DNA of 43,574 nucleotides, taken from contig SCTB01000112.1 of assembly GCA_004297545.1 (NCBI GenBank), positions 1 to 43,574 of the forward strand. The letters run 5' to 3'. Shown here piece by piece: positions 7,276-16,147 of this stretch. Numbering within the stretch: the stretch's first letter is position 1; every line of letters begins with the position of its first letter. Both the position numbers and the translations under genes were made by a program. Origin of the DNA: Alphaproteobacteria bacterium. GTDB lineage: Bacteria > Pseudomonadota > Alphaproteobacteria > Micavibrionales > UBA2020. Under the pieces are notes generated by a model. The model saw only the letters and a list, made by a program, of their open reading frames with translations. It made no database searches and was not told the origin of the DNA.

Positions 7276-7905
7276 ATGACGAAGCCGAAAAAAGCCGCCA
7301 GCAACCCTCCCGCGAAGATACTTTCCCGCGAAACGCTGTTCGACGCGTACCACCGGCTCGAAATGCTGAAAATTCGCCCGCGCAGCCTGAAGGACGGCAG
7401 CTGGGGCCCGGAGATGGAGCGCGAGATTTTCTTCGGCAAGAGGATCGCCATCGTCATTCCCTACATCCCTGAAACCGACGAGATCGTCCTGAACCAGCAG
7501 TTCCGCCTCGGCGCCATGCTGGCGGGCGAGGAAAACCCGCATATGCTGGAATGCGCCGCCGGCGCGATCGACGAGGGCGAAACGCCCGACGAGGCCGCCG
7601 CGCGCGAGGTGCTGGAGGAAACGGGCTGCGAGATTATCGACCTTGAATTCATCGGCAATGCCTATTCCAGCCCCGGCTGCATGGCCGAGCAGTTCCACAT
7701 GTACGTGGGCCGCATCGCGAAGGCGAAAACAGGCATCTACGGCCACGAACACGAGGGCGAGGAAATCCTGACCCACCTGCTGCCGTTCCGGAAAGTCGTC
7801 GAGATGCTGGATGACGGCGAAATCACCAATGTGAACGCGGGGCTTATGCTGAACTGGTTCGCGCGCCACCATGACCGGCTGCGCAGGAAATGGCTGAAAA
7901 AATGA
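7276..7905 (+). CDS. Nudix hydrolase, ADP-ribose pyrophosphatase type
   Basis: 209 residues. The full Nudix box is present at residues 96-118 (GAIDEGETPDEAAAREVLEE plus TGC), matching Gx5Ex7REUxEExGU, whose glutamates bind the divalent metal. An N-terminal strand-rich region and the upstream hydrophobic strand IAIVIPYIPETDEIVLNQQF resemble NudF/ADP-ribose pyrophosphatases and GDP-mannose hydrolases of this size. It should hydrolyse a nucleoside diphosphate linked to another moiety, but the substrate is uncertain. Its stop overlaps the start of the sulfurtransferase as ATGA. First gene of a five-gene coupled operon. Confidence 0.88.
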   Translation: MTKPKKAASNPPAKILSRETLFDAYHRLEMLKIRPRSLKDGSWGPEMEREIFFGKRIAIVIPYIPETDEIVLNQQFRLGAMLAGEENPHMLECAAGAIDEGETPDEAAAREVLEETGCEIIDLEFIGNAYSSPGCMAEQFHMYVGRIAKAKTGIYGHEHEGEEILTHLLPFRKVVEMLDDGEITNVNAGLMLNWFARHHDRLRRKWLKK

Positions 7906-8726
7906 CCGGCGCCCTGATTTCAGCGGAACACCTGAGGAAGATACTCGACGAGCCGGGCGTAAAGCTGCTGGATGCCAGCTATGGCCTTCCCACGATGGGC
8001 GAGCGCATCGGCAACGCGGTAGACTTCGATATCGACGAAATCGCCGATCCCGATGCAACCCAGCCGCATACGCTCCCCTCTCCGGAAGTCTTCGCGGAAC
8101 TGGTGGGCGAACTGGGCATCGGCAACAATGACCGCGTCATCGTCTACGACCGCGCCGGCATGGCGATGGCGGCGGCGCGGGCGTGGTGGATGTTCCGCGT
8201 ATTCGGGCACGACAAGGTGCAGATACTGGACGGCGGCCTTCCCTTCTGGCTTAAAAAAAATTACCCGCTGCAGCCCGTTTCCGGCGAGCCCCCGGCGCGC
8301 AGGGTTTTCAGGGCGAAATTCCGGCCGGAGCTTTTCCGGCGGCGCAAGGATATCCTCGACAACCTGAACAAAAAATCCTTCACCGTCGTTGACGCGCGTG
8401 ACGCGAAGCGCTACAGCGGCGAAGCGCCCGAACCGCGCCCCGGGATCGAGCCCGGCCATATCCCGGGCTCCCTCAACGTGCCGTATGCAAGCCTGATCGA
8501 GCCGTCCACAGGGCTGCTCCGTAAGAAGGACGAGCTGAAAAACGCGCTCAGGCACGTGAGTACATCCAAGCCCATCGTCGTTTCCTGCGGCAGCGGCGTG
8601 ACGGCCTGCGTCGTGGCGCTCGCGCTTTACCAGACGGGGAATCAAAACGCGGCCATCTACGGGGGCTCCTGGATGGAATGGGGCGGCGACCCGTCCCTGC
8701 CCAAGACGAAAGGCGGCAACCCGTGA
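7902..8726 (+). CDS. sseA: Thiosulfate/3-mercaptopyruvate sulfurtransferase
   Basis: Two-domain rhodanese of 274 residues. The N-terminal domain is inactive. The C-terminal domain carries the active-site loop VSCGSGVTA with Cys229, and the CGSGVT form is typical of 3-mercaptopyruvate sulfurtransferases, which move sulfur from mercaptopyruvate to thiol acceptors. VVDARDAKRYSGE and GHIPGSLNVPY are the usual rhodanese landmarks. The start at 7902 is preferred because it forms an ATGA overlap with the Nudix stop; an in-frame ATG at 7890 adds four residues. Its own stop overlaps the GTG of the lyase gene. Role next to metC fits cysteine/methionine sulfur handling. Confidence 0.9.
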   Translation: MTGALISAEHLRKILDEPGVKLLDASYGLPTMGERIGNAVDFDIDEIADPDATQPHTLPSPEVFAELVGELGIGNNDRVIVYDRAGMAMAAARAWWMFRVFGHDKVQILDGGLPFWLKKNYPLQPVSGEPPARRVFRAKFRPELFRRRKDILDNLNKKSFTVVDARDAKRYSGEAPEPRPGIEPGHIPGSLNVPYASLIEPSTGLLRKKDELKNALRHVSTSKPIVVSCGSGVTACVVALALYQTGNQNAAIYGGSWMEWGGDPSLPKTKGGNP

Positions 8727-9880
8727 TCAAGAAGCAGAACACCATTCTGACCCATGCGGGCTCCAAGCCGGCCGAATACCACGGGGCCGTCAACGTGCCG
8801 CCGCACCGCATGTCGACCATCGTCTTCAACACCTATGAGGAATTCGAGAAAGTCCCCAACGTGCCGTTTTCCTACGGCCGCGCGGGCACGCCGACCTCGG
8901 CCGCCTTCGAGGAGGCGATCGCGAAGATCGAGGGCGCGTATAAAAGCGTCGCCACCTGCTCGGGCCTTTCCGCCATCCTCGTCGCGCTCCTCGCCTTCGC
9001 GAAGCAGGGCGACCATATCCTGCTGACCGACAACTGCTACGGCCCCGGCAGGAAGTCCTGCGAGGAAATCCTGCGCAAGTTCGGCGTCGAGGTCGAATAT
9101 TTCCCGCCGATGATCGGCGGCGACGTGGCCAAATTGTTCCAGCCGAACACGAAGCTGGTCTTCATGGAAGCGCCGGGGTCGCTCACCTTCGAGGTCCAGG
9201 ATATCGGCGCGATCACCGAGGCCGCGCGGCATGCCGGCATCAAGACCGCCATCGACAACAGCTGGGGCACGCCCTTGTTCTTCCGGCCGATCGACCTTGG
9301 CATCGACGTTTCCGTCATGGCGGCGACCAAATACATCGCCGGGCATTCCGACGTGATGCTGGGCGTCGTCTCGACGAACGAGGAAGCCTGGAAGCCTGTC
9401 AAGCGCGCCGCGCTGATGCTGGGCCTTTGCGGCGGGTCGGAGGAGCTTTACCTCGGCACGCGGGGTTTGCGCACGCTGCATGTGCGCCTGCCCCACCACC
9501 AGAAATCCGCGCTCGACATCGCCGCCTGGCTGCAGCAGCAGCCGCAGGTCAAGCGCCTGCTGCACCCCGCCTTCCCCTCCTGCCCCGGGCACGAGAACTG
9601 GAAGAAATATTACACCGGCTCGACCGGCACCTTCGGCATCATCCTGCACGAGACGCGCCGCGAGAAAATCGCGAACATGCTGGACGGCATGGAGATTTTC
9701 CGCATGGGCTTCAGTTGGGGCGGGTTTGAATCGCTGCTGTTCCCCGAGCAGCCCAAGCCGATCCGCACCGCGCAGAAGTGGGATGAAACCGGCTTTTCGC
9801 TGCGCCTGCACATCGGGCTCGAGGACGCCGAGGACCTGAAAGCCGACCTCGCGGACGGCCTGAAGAGGCTGGGAAGCTGA
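8723..9880 (+). CDS. metC: Cystathionine beta-lyase (PLP-dependent)
   Basis: 385-residue Cys/Met-metabolism PLP enzyme, which cleaves cystathionine to homocysteine, pyruvate and ammonia. The pyridoxal lysine is in SVMAATKYIAGHSDVMLG at about residue 203. The SYGRAGTPTSAAFEEAIAKI segment and the phosphate-binding ATCSGLSAI loop agree with the family. The C-terminal MGFSWGGFESLLFPEQP favours beta-lyase over gamma-synthase. I start at GTG 8723, which overlaps the sseA stop as GTGA. A longer frame from 8678 has no support. One base separates the stop from the first AAA+ gene. Confidence 0.9.
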   Translation: MIKKQNTILTHAGSKPAEYHGAVNVPPHRMSTIVFNTYEEFEKVPNVPFSYGRAGTPTSAAFEEAIAKIEGAYKSVATCSGLSAILVALLAFAKQGDHILLTDNCYGPGRKSCEEILRKFGVEVEYFPPMIGGDVAKLFQPNTKLVFMEAPGSLTFEVQDIGAITEAARHAGIKTAIDNSWGTPLFFRPIDLGIDVSVMAATKYIAGHSDVMLGVVSTNEEAWKPVKRAALMLGLCGGSEELYLGTRGLRTLHVRLPHHQKSALDIAAWLQQQPQVKRLLHPAFPSCPGHENWKKYYTGSTGTFGIILHETRREKIANMLDGMEIFRMGFSWGGFESLLFPEQPKPIRTAQKWDETGFSLRLHIGLEDAEDLKADLADGLKRLGS

Positions 9881-9881
9881 C

Positions 9882-11198
9882 ATGACGCCCATGGAGAGCA
9901 TCAACGGCCAGATCGAGAGTTACCAGTACCTTGCAAGCTATTATCTCAGCATGTACGGCCCCGCCATTGTCGCGTCTTTCATCATCCTCGTCGGCGGCAG
10001 CTATTTCCTGTTCACGAACCGGAGCATCCTGATGGCCCGGGCGCAGCGCGGCAACCTGAAGGCGCTTTGCGCGCTGACAAGGCCTCTTGTCCGCCGCAGC
10101 GACAAAAACCTGCGCGCTTCCGCGCTTGCGCTGATCGAGACCGCCCGCCTCGGCTATGTCGACGAAATGTATTCCGTCGCGGTGCGGACCGCCGCGCCCA
10201 ACGATCCTTTCTTCAAGCAGGATGAGCGGATTTCCCTGCTCTGGCAGGAGCAGGTGAATCTTTTCCGCGGCGTGCAGCCCGAAAAGGGCGCCGCCACGCA
10301 GGTGCATGCCGTGGCGGATACCGAGCGCGACCCATACGAGGAACTGAACGCGCTGATCGGCCTCGACGACGTCAAAAAGGCCATGACCGACATCGCCAAC
10401 CGCGCCGAGCTGTTCGAAAAGCGCAAGAAGGCGGGGCTTCCCGTTTCCCATCCCGCCCTGCACCTGATTTTCCTCGGCAATCCCGGCACCGGCAAGACCA
10501 CCGTGGCGCGCATCCTGGGACGGCTTCTGTACAGGATCGGCTATCTGACGCGCGGGCATGTCGTCGAGGTATCCGAAGGCGAGCTTATCGGCCAGTACAT
10601 CGGCGAGACGCCGATCAAGGTGCACCGGAAGATACAGGAAGCCTTGGGAGGAATCCTGTTCATCGACGAAGCCTACAGCATGGTCAACAGCCCGGACAAC
10701 GTCTCCTATGGCTCGAGCGCGATCGCCACCCTCGTCAAGTTCATGGAAGACTTCCGCCACGACCTCGTCGTGATTGCGGCGGGGTATCCGAAGGAAATGA
10801 TGGAATTCATGGATTCCAACCCCGGCCTGCGCTCGCGCTTTACCGAAGTCATCACCTTCGGGGACTACGACGCCGACGACATGACGCGGATATACGTGCA
10901 TATGGCGCAGGACAGCAGCTATATCCTGAACCCGGAGGCCCGCAACGCGCTGTTGTTCATCATGGGCGACGCCAAGCGAACCTTCACGAAGAACTTTTCG
11001 AACGGCCGCCTCGTCCGCAACCTGTTCGAGGACACCATCACCTTCATGGCGGCGCGGATCGCGCAGGTTGAGGATCCCTCGCGCGACGCGCTCATGACCA
11101 TCGCGCGGGACGATATCATGAAGGCGCTGGAAAAAATGAAAGCGACGCAGGCGGCAAGCACGATTGCCGCGCCCAAGACAAGCTCCGACCATGGATGA
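9882..11198 (+). CDS. Membrane-anchored CbbX-type AAA+ ATPase (first of tandem pair)
   Basis: 438 residues. An N-terminal membrane segment at about 26-45 (GPAIVASFIILVGGSYFLFT) is followed by a helical linker of about 100 residues, then one AAA+ domain of the CbbX/SpoVK type. Walker A GNPGTGKTT is at 199-207, Walker B ILFIDEA at 258-264, the pore-loop region is LIGQYIGETPIKV, and the arginine-finger region is SNPGLRSRF. Family members remodel protein complexes; CbbX itself reactivates red-type Rubisco. No Rubisco gene is present here, so the client is unknown. The start follows the metC stop by one base, and the end overlaps the second ATPase by 8 bases. Confidence 0.85.
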   Translation: MTPMESINGQIESYQYLASYYLSMYGPAIVASFIILVGGSYFLFTNRSILMARAQRGNLKALCALTRPLVRRSDKNLRASALALIETARLGYVDEMYSVAVRTAAPNDPFFKQDERISLLWQEQVNLFRGVQPEKGAATQVHAVADTERDPYEELNALIGLDDVKKAMTDIANRAELFEKRKKAGLPVSHPALHLIFLGNPGTGKTTVARILGRLLYRIGYLTRGHVVEVSEGELIGQYIGETPIKVHRKIQEALGGILFIDEAYSMVNSPDNVSYGSSAIATLVKFMEDFRHDLVVIAAGYPKEMMEFMDSNPGLRSRFTEVITFGDYDADDMTRIYVHMAQDSSYILNPEARNALLFIMGDAKRTFTKNFSNGRLVRNLFEDTITFMAARIAQVEDPSRDALMTIARDDIMKALEKMKATQAASTIAAPKTSSDHG

Positions 11199-12333
11199 TA
11201 TTTTAAGAAAGCGCGCGCTCGAGAACGACAACGAAGCCCTGATGGAGCTGACCAAGACCCTTATCAAGGAAGAGCCCCTGGATGCGAAAAACACAGCGCT
11301 CGACATGCTGCAGGCCGCCTGGACGGGCGACCCGGCCGCCGCCTACCAGGTGGGCATGAACCTGCTGACCAGCCAGGAAAGCCCCTTCCACCGCGACAAG
11401 GATCTCGGAATCCTCTGGCTGCGCCGCGCCGACAAGGACAACAACGAGGACGCGAAAAAGGCATTGCCGGGCGCGGGGCAGGTCGACATGGGAAGTTACA
11501 AGGATCCCATTGCCGAGATGAACGCGCTGATTGGCCTGACCAATGTAAAGAAAGCCGTGATGGATCAGGCTGACCGCGTGGCCTATATGCGCCTGAGGGA
11601 AAAACAGGGACTCCCCGTTTCGGACGCGGCCGTGCACATGGTCTTCACCGGCAATCCCGGCACGGGAAAAACCAGCGTAGCACGCCTTTTCGGCCGTATC
11701 CTTCGGCGTATCGGCTACCTGAAAAGCGGTCATCTCGTAGAAGTGTCCGTGCCGCAAATCATCGGCCGCTGGGTGGGCGAGACGCCGCAGAAAGTCGTCT
11801 CCTGCGTCAACGAGGCGCTGGACGGTGTGCTGTTCATCGACGAAGCCTACGGATTGATGGGCCATACGACGCATACCGGAAATTCCTACGGCGCGGAGGC
11901 GGTGACGACGCTCCTGAAACTCATGGAAGACAACCGCGACCGCCTTGTCGTGATCGTCGCGGGTTATCCGGCCAAGATGGCCGAATTCCTGGAATCCAAC
12001 CCGGGCCTGAAATCGCGCTTCACCGAAATCCTCCATTTCGGCGACTACAGCCCCCAGGAAATGGCGGATATCTACCTCAAGCTTGCGAAGGAAGGGCAAT
12101 ATACGCTCAACCCCGCCGCGCAGGCCCGGCTTGCGCAGATCATGGCCGAGGCGCCCAGGCTTTACCTGCAGAACTTCCCGAACGGCCGCCTGGTGCGCAA
12201 CCTTTTCGAGGACACGATCAAATACGCAGCCTCGCGCGTCATGAAACTGCAAAAGCCCGGCAAATCGGACCTCACCACCTTCACGGAAACCGACCTCGAC
12301 CAGGCGTTCCGCGAGCTGAACCAGCATCAATAG
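11191..12333 (+). CDS. Soluble CbbX-type AAA+ ATPase (second of tandem pair)
   Basis: 380 residues with no membrane segment. The first 100 residues are helical, with one Sel1-like motif (AAYQVGMNLL...LGILWLRRADKDNNEDAKKA). The AAA+ domain has Walker A GNPGTGKTS at 154-162, Walker B VLFIDEA at about 213-219, pore-loop region IIGRWVGETPQKV and SNPGLKSRF. It shares FPNGRLVRNLFEDTI and overall order with the upstream protein, so the two are paralogues. The start at 11191 is set by the ATGGATGA overlap with the upstream stop. The two may form a mixed hexamer tethered to the membrane, which is inference. The end lies only 5 bases from the convergent nusB end. Confidence 0.85.
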   Translation: MDDILRKRALENDNEALMELTKTLIKEEPLDAKNTALDMLQAAWTGDPAAAYQVGMNLLTSQESPFHRDKDLGILWLRRADKDNNEDAKKALPGAGQVDMGSYKDPIAEMNALIGLTNVKKAVMDQADRVAYMRLREKQGLPVSDAAVHMVFTGNPGTGKTSVARLFGRILRRIGYLKSGHLVEVSVPQIIGRWVGETPQKVVSCVNEALDGVLFIDEAYGLMGHTTHTGNSYGAEAVTTLLKLMEDNRDRLVVIVAGYPAKMAEFLESNPGLKSRFTEILHFGDYSPQEMADIYLKLAKEGQYTLNPAAQARLAQIMAEAPRLYLQNFPNGRLVRNLFEDTIKYAASRVMKLQKPGKSDLTTFTETDLDQAFRELNQHQ

Positions 12334-12338
12334 AAATT

Positions 12339-12857
12339 TCAGGAGCGTACGGTCTTCGCGATCTTGTCCAGCACGGCATTCACCAGCTTGACCTCGGGGC
12401 CTTCGTAAAAGCCGTTGGTGACGTTCATATAGTCGTTGATGATGATGCCGGTATCGGTCGAGCCGTGGGCAAGAAGTTCATAGGCGCCGGCGCGCAGGAT
12501 GGATTCGAGCAAGGTTTCGACCTCGCCCTTCTTGCGGATGGCCAGCGCCGCCGTCACGATGTCGTCGACGTCCGACCAGCGCTCAGCTAACCCCAGGATG
12601 ATGCTTTCCAGCAGTTCCTCGTCGGCCGGCACCAGCACGTCGCCGTCGAGGTTGAAGCCGGAGCGGTGGCTGATATATTCGCGCACCGCCGATTTCGCGT
12701 CCTGGTTGTTGAGCCGCATCTGGTACAGCACCTGCACGGCGGCGAGGCGCGCGGCGGTCTTCTTCGCCTTGGCGGAACCTTCCGTCTTTTTGACGGCGCG
12801 GCGTTCCGGCGGGGCGCCGAGGCCCTTGCGCGCGGGTTTCCTGGGTTTCTCGGCCAT
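12339..12857 (-). CDS. nusB: Transcription antitermination factor NusB
   Basis: 172-residue RNA-binding helical protein that joins NusE on boxA in rRNA antitermination. The core from residue 36 (TAARLAAVQVLYQMRLNNQD) and the C-terminal IIINDYMNVTNGFYEGPEVK followed by LVNAVLDKIAK are diagnostic. There is a basic, Pro-rich N-terminal extension of about 35 residues (RKPARKGLGAPPERRAVKK, in part) longer than in E. coli. It begins at the base next to the nrdR stop. In many alphaproteobacteria ribDEH genes lie between nrdR and nusB; here they are absent. Confidence 0.95.
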   Translation of the reverse strand: MAEKPRKPARKGLGAPPERRAVKKTEGSAKAKKTAARLAAVQVLYQMRLNNQDAKSAVREYISHRSGFNLDGDVLVPADEELLESIILGLAERWSDVDDIVTAALAIRKKGEVETLLESILRAGAYELLAHGSTDTGIIINDYMNVTNGFYEGPEVKLVNAVLDKIAKTVRS

Positions 12858-13328
12858 TTAGCCCGCCTTTTTCTTGCAGACCTGGTCGAGATCGGCCAGG
12901 AAATCGTTATAGTCCTTCACTTCGCGGAAGTCCTTGTAGACGGAAGCGTAACGCACATAGGCGACGGGGTCGAGCTGCGAGAGCGCGGCCATGGCCTTTT
13001 CGCCGATGTACTTGGTCGTGATATCCGTCTCGCCCGACTGTTCCAGCTGGCGCACGATGTCGTTGGCGGCGCGCTCGATGGCGTCGGCGTCCACAGGGCG
13101 CTTCTGCAGCGACAGACGCAGCGAGCGCAGTAATTTATCGCGCTCAAACGGCTCGCGCCTTCCGTCGCTCTTGATGACGACAATTTCGCGCAGCTGCACC
13201 CGCTCGAAGGTCGTGAAGCGCGCTTCGCAGCCCGGGCATTCGCGCCGGCGGCGGATGGCGGCGTCGTCTTCCGTCGGACGGCTGTCCTTCACCTGAGTAT
13301 TCGTATCACCGCAAAAGGGGCAACGCAT
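12858..13328 (-). CDS. nrdR: Ribonucleotide reductase regulator NrdR
   Basis: 156-residue repressor of ribonucleotide reductase genes. The N-terminal zinc ribbon has Cys3, Cys6, Cys31 and Cys34 (MRCPFC, CPGC), with the family's [20 protein letters not shown]. It is followed by an ATP-cone domain ([20 protein letters not shown]), which senses dATP/ATP. Length and motifs are standard. Only 6 bases separate it from the end of glyA upstream, and it abuts nusB, placing it in the rpiB-glyA-nrdR-nusB operon. A terminal Lys-rich tail (CKKKAG) is unremarkable. Confidence 0.96.
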   Translation of the reverse strand: MRCPFCGDTNTQVKDSRPTEDDAAIRRRRECPGCEARFTTFERVQLREIVVIKSDGRREPFERDKLLRSLRLSLQKRPVDADAIERAANDIVRQLEQSGETDITTKYIGEKAMAALSQLDPVAYVRYASVYKDFREVKDYNDFLADLDQVCKKKAG

Positions 13329-13334
13329 GGCGGG

Positions 13335-14645
13335 TTACTCGCGCGGATAGATGGGATATTGCAAGCAGAGCTTCAGCACCCGGTCCGCCACCGTCTTTTC
13401 GACGGAGGCGTTGCTGGCGGCGCCGTTCTTCGCGAGGCCGTCGAGCACTTCGACCATGTACTGGCCGACCATCTCGAATTCCTTCACGCCAAAGCCGCGC
13501 GTGGTAGCGGCCGGGCTGCCGACGCGCAGGCCAGAAGTCACCATCGGCTTCTGCGGGTCGAAGGGGATGGCGTTCTTGTTGCAGGTCATGCGCGCATGCT
13601 CAAGGCTCAGCTCCGCGTCCTTGCCCGTCAGGTTCTTGGGGCGCAGGTCGACGAGGACGAGGTGGCAATCCGTGCCGCCCGACACAATCTCAAGCCCGCC
13701 CTTTTTCAGCGTGGCCGCCAGCATGCGGGCGTTATCCAGCACCGCCTTGGCGTAGACCTTGAACGAGGGCTGCAGCGCCTCGCCGAACGCAACGGCTTTA
13801 GCCGCAATCACATGCTCGAGCGGGCCGCCCTGAAGTCCGGGGAAGACGGCCGAGTTGATTTTCTTGATGAGCTCCTCGTCGTTGGTGAGGATGATGCCGC
13901 CGCGCGGGCCGCGCAGCGTCTTGTGCGTGGTCGAGGTCGTCACATGCGCATGCGGCACGGGGCTGGGGTAATAGCCCGCCGCGATCAGGCCCGCGTAATG
14001 CGCCATATCCACCATGAAGTAAGCGCCGACTTCGTCCGCGATCTTGCGGAAGCGCGCGAAATCGATCACGCGCGGATAGGCCGAAGCGCCCGCGATGATG
14101 AGTTTCGGCTTGTGTTCCTTCGCCAGCTTCTCGACTTCGTCCATGTCGATCAGCGCGTCTTCCTTGCGCACGCCGTACTGGACGGCGTTGAACCACTTGC
14201 CCGACATGTTCGGCTTCGCGCCGTGCGTCAGGTGGCCGCCCGCGGCCAGCATCTGGCCGAGGATGGTGTCGCCGGGCTGGATGAGGGACATCATGACCGC
14301 CTGGTTCGCCTGCGCGCCCGAATGGGGCTGCACGTTGGCGAATTTCGCGCCGAAAAGCTGGCAGATGCGGTCGATGGCAAGCTGCTCCGTCACATCGACG
14401 AATTCGCAGCCGCCGTAATAGCGCTTGCCGGGATAGCCCTCGGCATATTTGTTGGTCAGCACGGACCCTTGAGCCTGCAGCACGGCGCGGGAAACGATGT
14501 TTTCCGACGCAATCAGCTCAATCTGCGTCTGCTGGCGGTCGAGCTCCTTGCCGATGGCGTTGAACACATCGGGGTCCGCGTCTTTCAAATCCGTCTTGAA
14601 AAAATCGAAACTGGTCATGTTTTCTTTCTTCTGAGCAATCGTCAT
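13335..14645 (-). CDS. glyA: Serine hydroxymethyltransferase
   Basis: PLP enzyme interconverting serine and glycine with transfer of a one-carbon unit to tetrahydrofolate, 436 residues. Landmarks: [50 protein letters not shown], and the PLP lysine in [16 protein letters not shown] chose ATG 14645 because it overlaps the rpiB stop as ATGA. ATG 14618 (MTSFDFF) would give 427 residues, closer to many orthologues, and is a real alternative. ATG 14657 lies inside rpiB and is unlikely. Its place next to nrdR is conserved in many proteobacteria. Confidence 0.96.
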   Translation of the reverse strand: MTIAQKKENMTSFDFFKTDLKDADPDVFNAIGKELDRQQTQIELIASENIVSRAVLQAQGSVLTNKYAEGYPGKRYYGGCEFVDVTEQLAIDRICQLFGAKFANVQPHSGAQANQAVMMSLIQPGDTILGQMLAAGGHLTHGAKPNMSGKWFNAVQYGVRKEDALIDMDEVEKLAKEHKPKLIIAGASAYPRVIDFARFRKIADEVGAYFMVDMAHYAGLIAAGYYPSPVPHAHVTTSTTHKTLRGPRGGIILTNDEELIKKINSAVFPGLQGGPLEHVIAAKAVAFGEALQPSFKVYAKAVLDNARMLAATLKKGGLEIVSGGTDCHLVLVDLRPKNLTGKDAELSLEHARMTCNKNAIPFDPQKPMVTSGLRVGSPAATTRGFGVKEFEMVGQYMVEVLDGLAKNGAASNASVEKTVADRVLKLCLQYPIYPRE

Positions 14646-15097
14646 TTTGTCCCGCACTTTCCTAATTTTTCGACGCGGCCCGCATGGCGGCCGCCTTCAA
14701 ATGCTGTTGATAAAAATACATCCACACACTCCAGCGCGATATCCGGGCCGATGAGCCTTGCGCCCAGCGCCAGCACGTTCGCGTCGTTGTGCGAGCGCGA
14801 GAGCCGGGCCGAAGTCACATCGTGCACGAGCGCCGCGCGCACGTCTTTATAGCGGTTGAGGGCTATGCTGATTCCGATGCCGCTGCCGCAGACCGCCACG
14901 CCGAAGGGCGCCTTGCCATCGCGGATGGCCTCGGCCAGCTTGTAGCCGTAGTCCGGGTAATCGACCCGCTCTTCGCTTAAAGTGCCGAGGTCGATAACCT
15001 CATAGCCGCGCTTCTTCAGATGCTCCGCCACCTGGGATTTCAGCTGAAATCCGGCATGATCCGCAGAAATGGCAATTTTTTTACCGCTCTCAGCCAC
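14642..15097 (-). CDS. rpiB: Ribose-5-phosphate isomerase B
   Basis: 151-residue sugar isomerase (RpiB/LacAB family) of the pentose phosphate pathway, converting ribose-5-phosphate and ribulose-5-phosphate. It shows SADHAG with Asp13 and His14, the catalytic Cys70 in [16 protein letters not shown], and [19 protein letters not shown]. First gene of the operon with glyA, nrdR and nusB. The 117-bp space upstream (15098-15214) separates it from the end of the next minus-strand gene and presumably holds its promoter; I see no clear promoter elements there. Confidence 0.95.
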   Translation of the reverse strand: MAESGKKIAISADHAGFQLKSQVAEHLKKRGYEVIDLGTLSEERVDYPDYGYKLAEAIRDGKAPFGVAVCGSGIGISIALNRYKDVRAALVHDVTSARLSRSHNDANVLALGARLIGPDIALECVDVFLSTAFEGGRHAGRVEKLGKCGTK

Positions 15098-15214
15098 GGG
15101 GGAACCCCCAAGATAATGTTACCGCTGCCCCGTCTATACCAAATGTAGTAGGCCGCTTCCAGAAGTATATACTATGGTAATTATTATGGATAATGGATTG
15201 GGGATAAGTGCCTG

Positions 15215-16147
15215 TTATCGCCCGGCTGACGGCACGGCATAAGGCGCATCCGGATGTTCGCGGAAATACGTCCTCGCCGAATTCTCCCACTGTTTGGGGA
15301 TACACTCGGAATTCTGCACCAACCGCCGCGCCGGGCAATCGTCCCAGCCATAGACGCCGATAAGGAAGAGGCTGACGGCGGCGGCATAGACCACCCCGAG
15401 CAGGCCGACATAAATGATGCGCAAGCCGTATGTCTTGATCGGCAGCCACCAGAACGAAATGACCGGCGGCAGGATGACGAGGGCGAAATGCGGCAGCACG
15501 ACTCCATCCGGCGCATTATTTTGAACGATGAAGCCGGCGAGCGCGGGACAGATGATCGCGAAGGCGGCGATGGCGTCCGCGCGGCGTTTGATGCGCACCG
15601 GGCTGGGGGGAGCCGCTTTCGGCTTCGCCGGGTTCAGCGCTTCTTCCCGCGCTTCCCTCAGGACATCGTCCTTCCCTGCCCTCGCCGCTTTCAGCAGGTC
15701 GACCTTCACTTCTTCTTCCCGGGTCTCTTTTTGTAGCGCTGGTTCAGGGACGTATGGGATGTCATTATTGCCGGCATCCCGCCTCAATTCCTCCTCCACC
15801 TCTGCGGCTCTGCGGGCGGTGGATTTGTTCAGGAAATCCACCAGGAGAAGAAGAACGAGGCACGCCAAAGCAAATCCGACATAGATGCCGGCGGTAAAAG
15901 TGACGATCACGATCAGCGGAAGTGCCAGTGCGCTGGCGAGAAGGCAGAAGATGAAGCCGAATATTTTTTCTCTCCGTCCGCCCCTGATGAAAAAGAGGGC
16001 GATGACGGACATGCCGGTCACGGCGAGGCAGGCGATATAGACTGCGCCGTCTATGGCGTCACCGACATCCGCATAAGCCGGCCGCGCGGCAAGGCAGGTC
16101 AGCAACGTCAGCAGAAAGCCAATAATATGCGTGCGCGAGATGCTCAT
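15215..16147 (-). CDS. Multi-span membrane protein of unknown function
   Basis: 310 residues. An N-terminal signal-like segment (IIGFLLTLLTCLAARPAYA) and about three membrane spans are followed by a charged linker of about 80 residues (110-190, Glu/Lys/Arg-rich, e.g. VEEELRRD and REEEVKVDLLKAARAGKDDV). Three or so further spans follow, then a soluble tail with Cys pair positions DDCPARRL and SECIPKQW. I do not recognise a family. Its ATG overlaps the plsC stop as ATGA, so it is the last gene of the ftsE-ftsX-DUF218-plsC operon and probably acts in the envelope. Confidence 0.75.
   Translation of the reverse strand: MSISRTHIIGFLLTLLTCLAARPAYADVGDAIDGAVYIACLAVTGMSVIALFFIRGGRREKIFGFIFCLLASALALPLIVIVTFTAGIYVGFALACLVLLLLVDFLNKSTARRAAEVEEELRRDAGNNDIPYVPEPALQKETREEEVKVDLLKAARAGKDDVLREAREEALNPAKPKAAPPSPVRIKRRADAIAAFAIICPALAGFIVQNNAPDGVVLPHFALVILPPVISFWWLPIKTYGLRIIYVGLLGVVYAAAVSLFLIGVYGWDDCPARRLVQNSECIPKQWENSARTYFREHPDAPYAVPSAGR

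Noticed and set aside
9711..11306. Long minus-strand open frame opposite metC and the first AAA+ gene
   Set aside because: Spans two well-identified genes and has no domain signs; composition typical of antisense frames.
13359..14852. 497-codon plus-strand frame opposite glyA
   Set aside because: Antisense of an unmistakable glyA gene; composition is Arg/His/Ala-rich without motifs.
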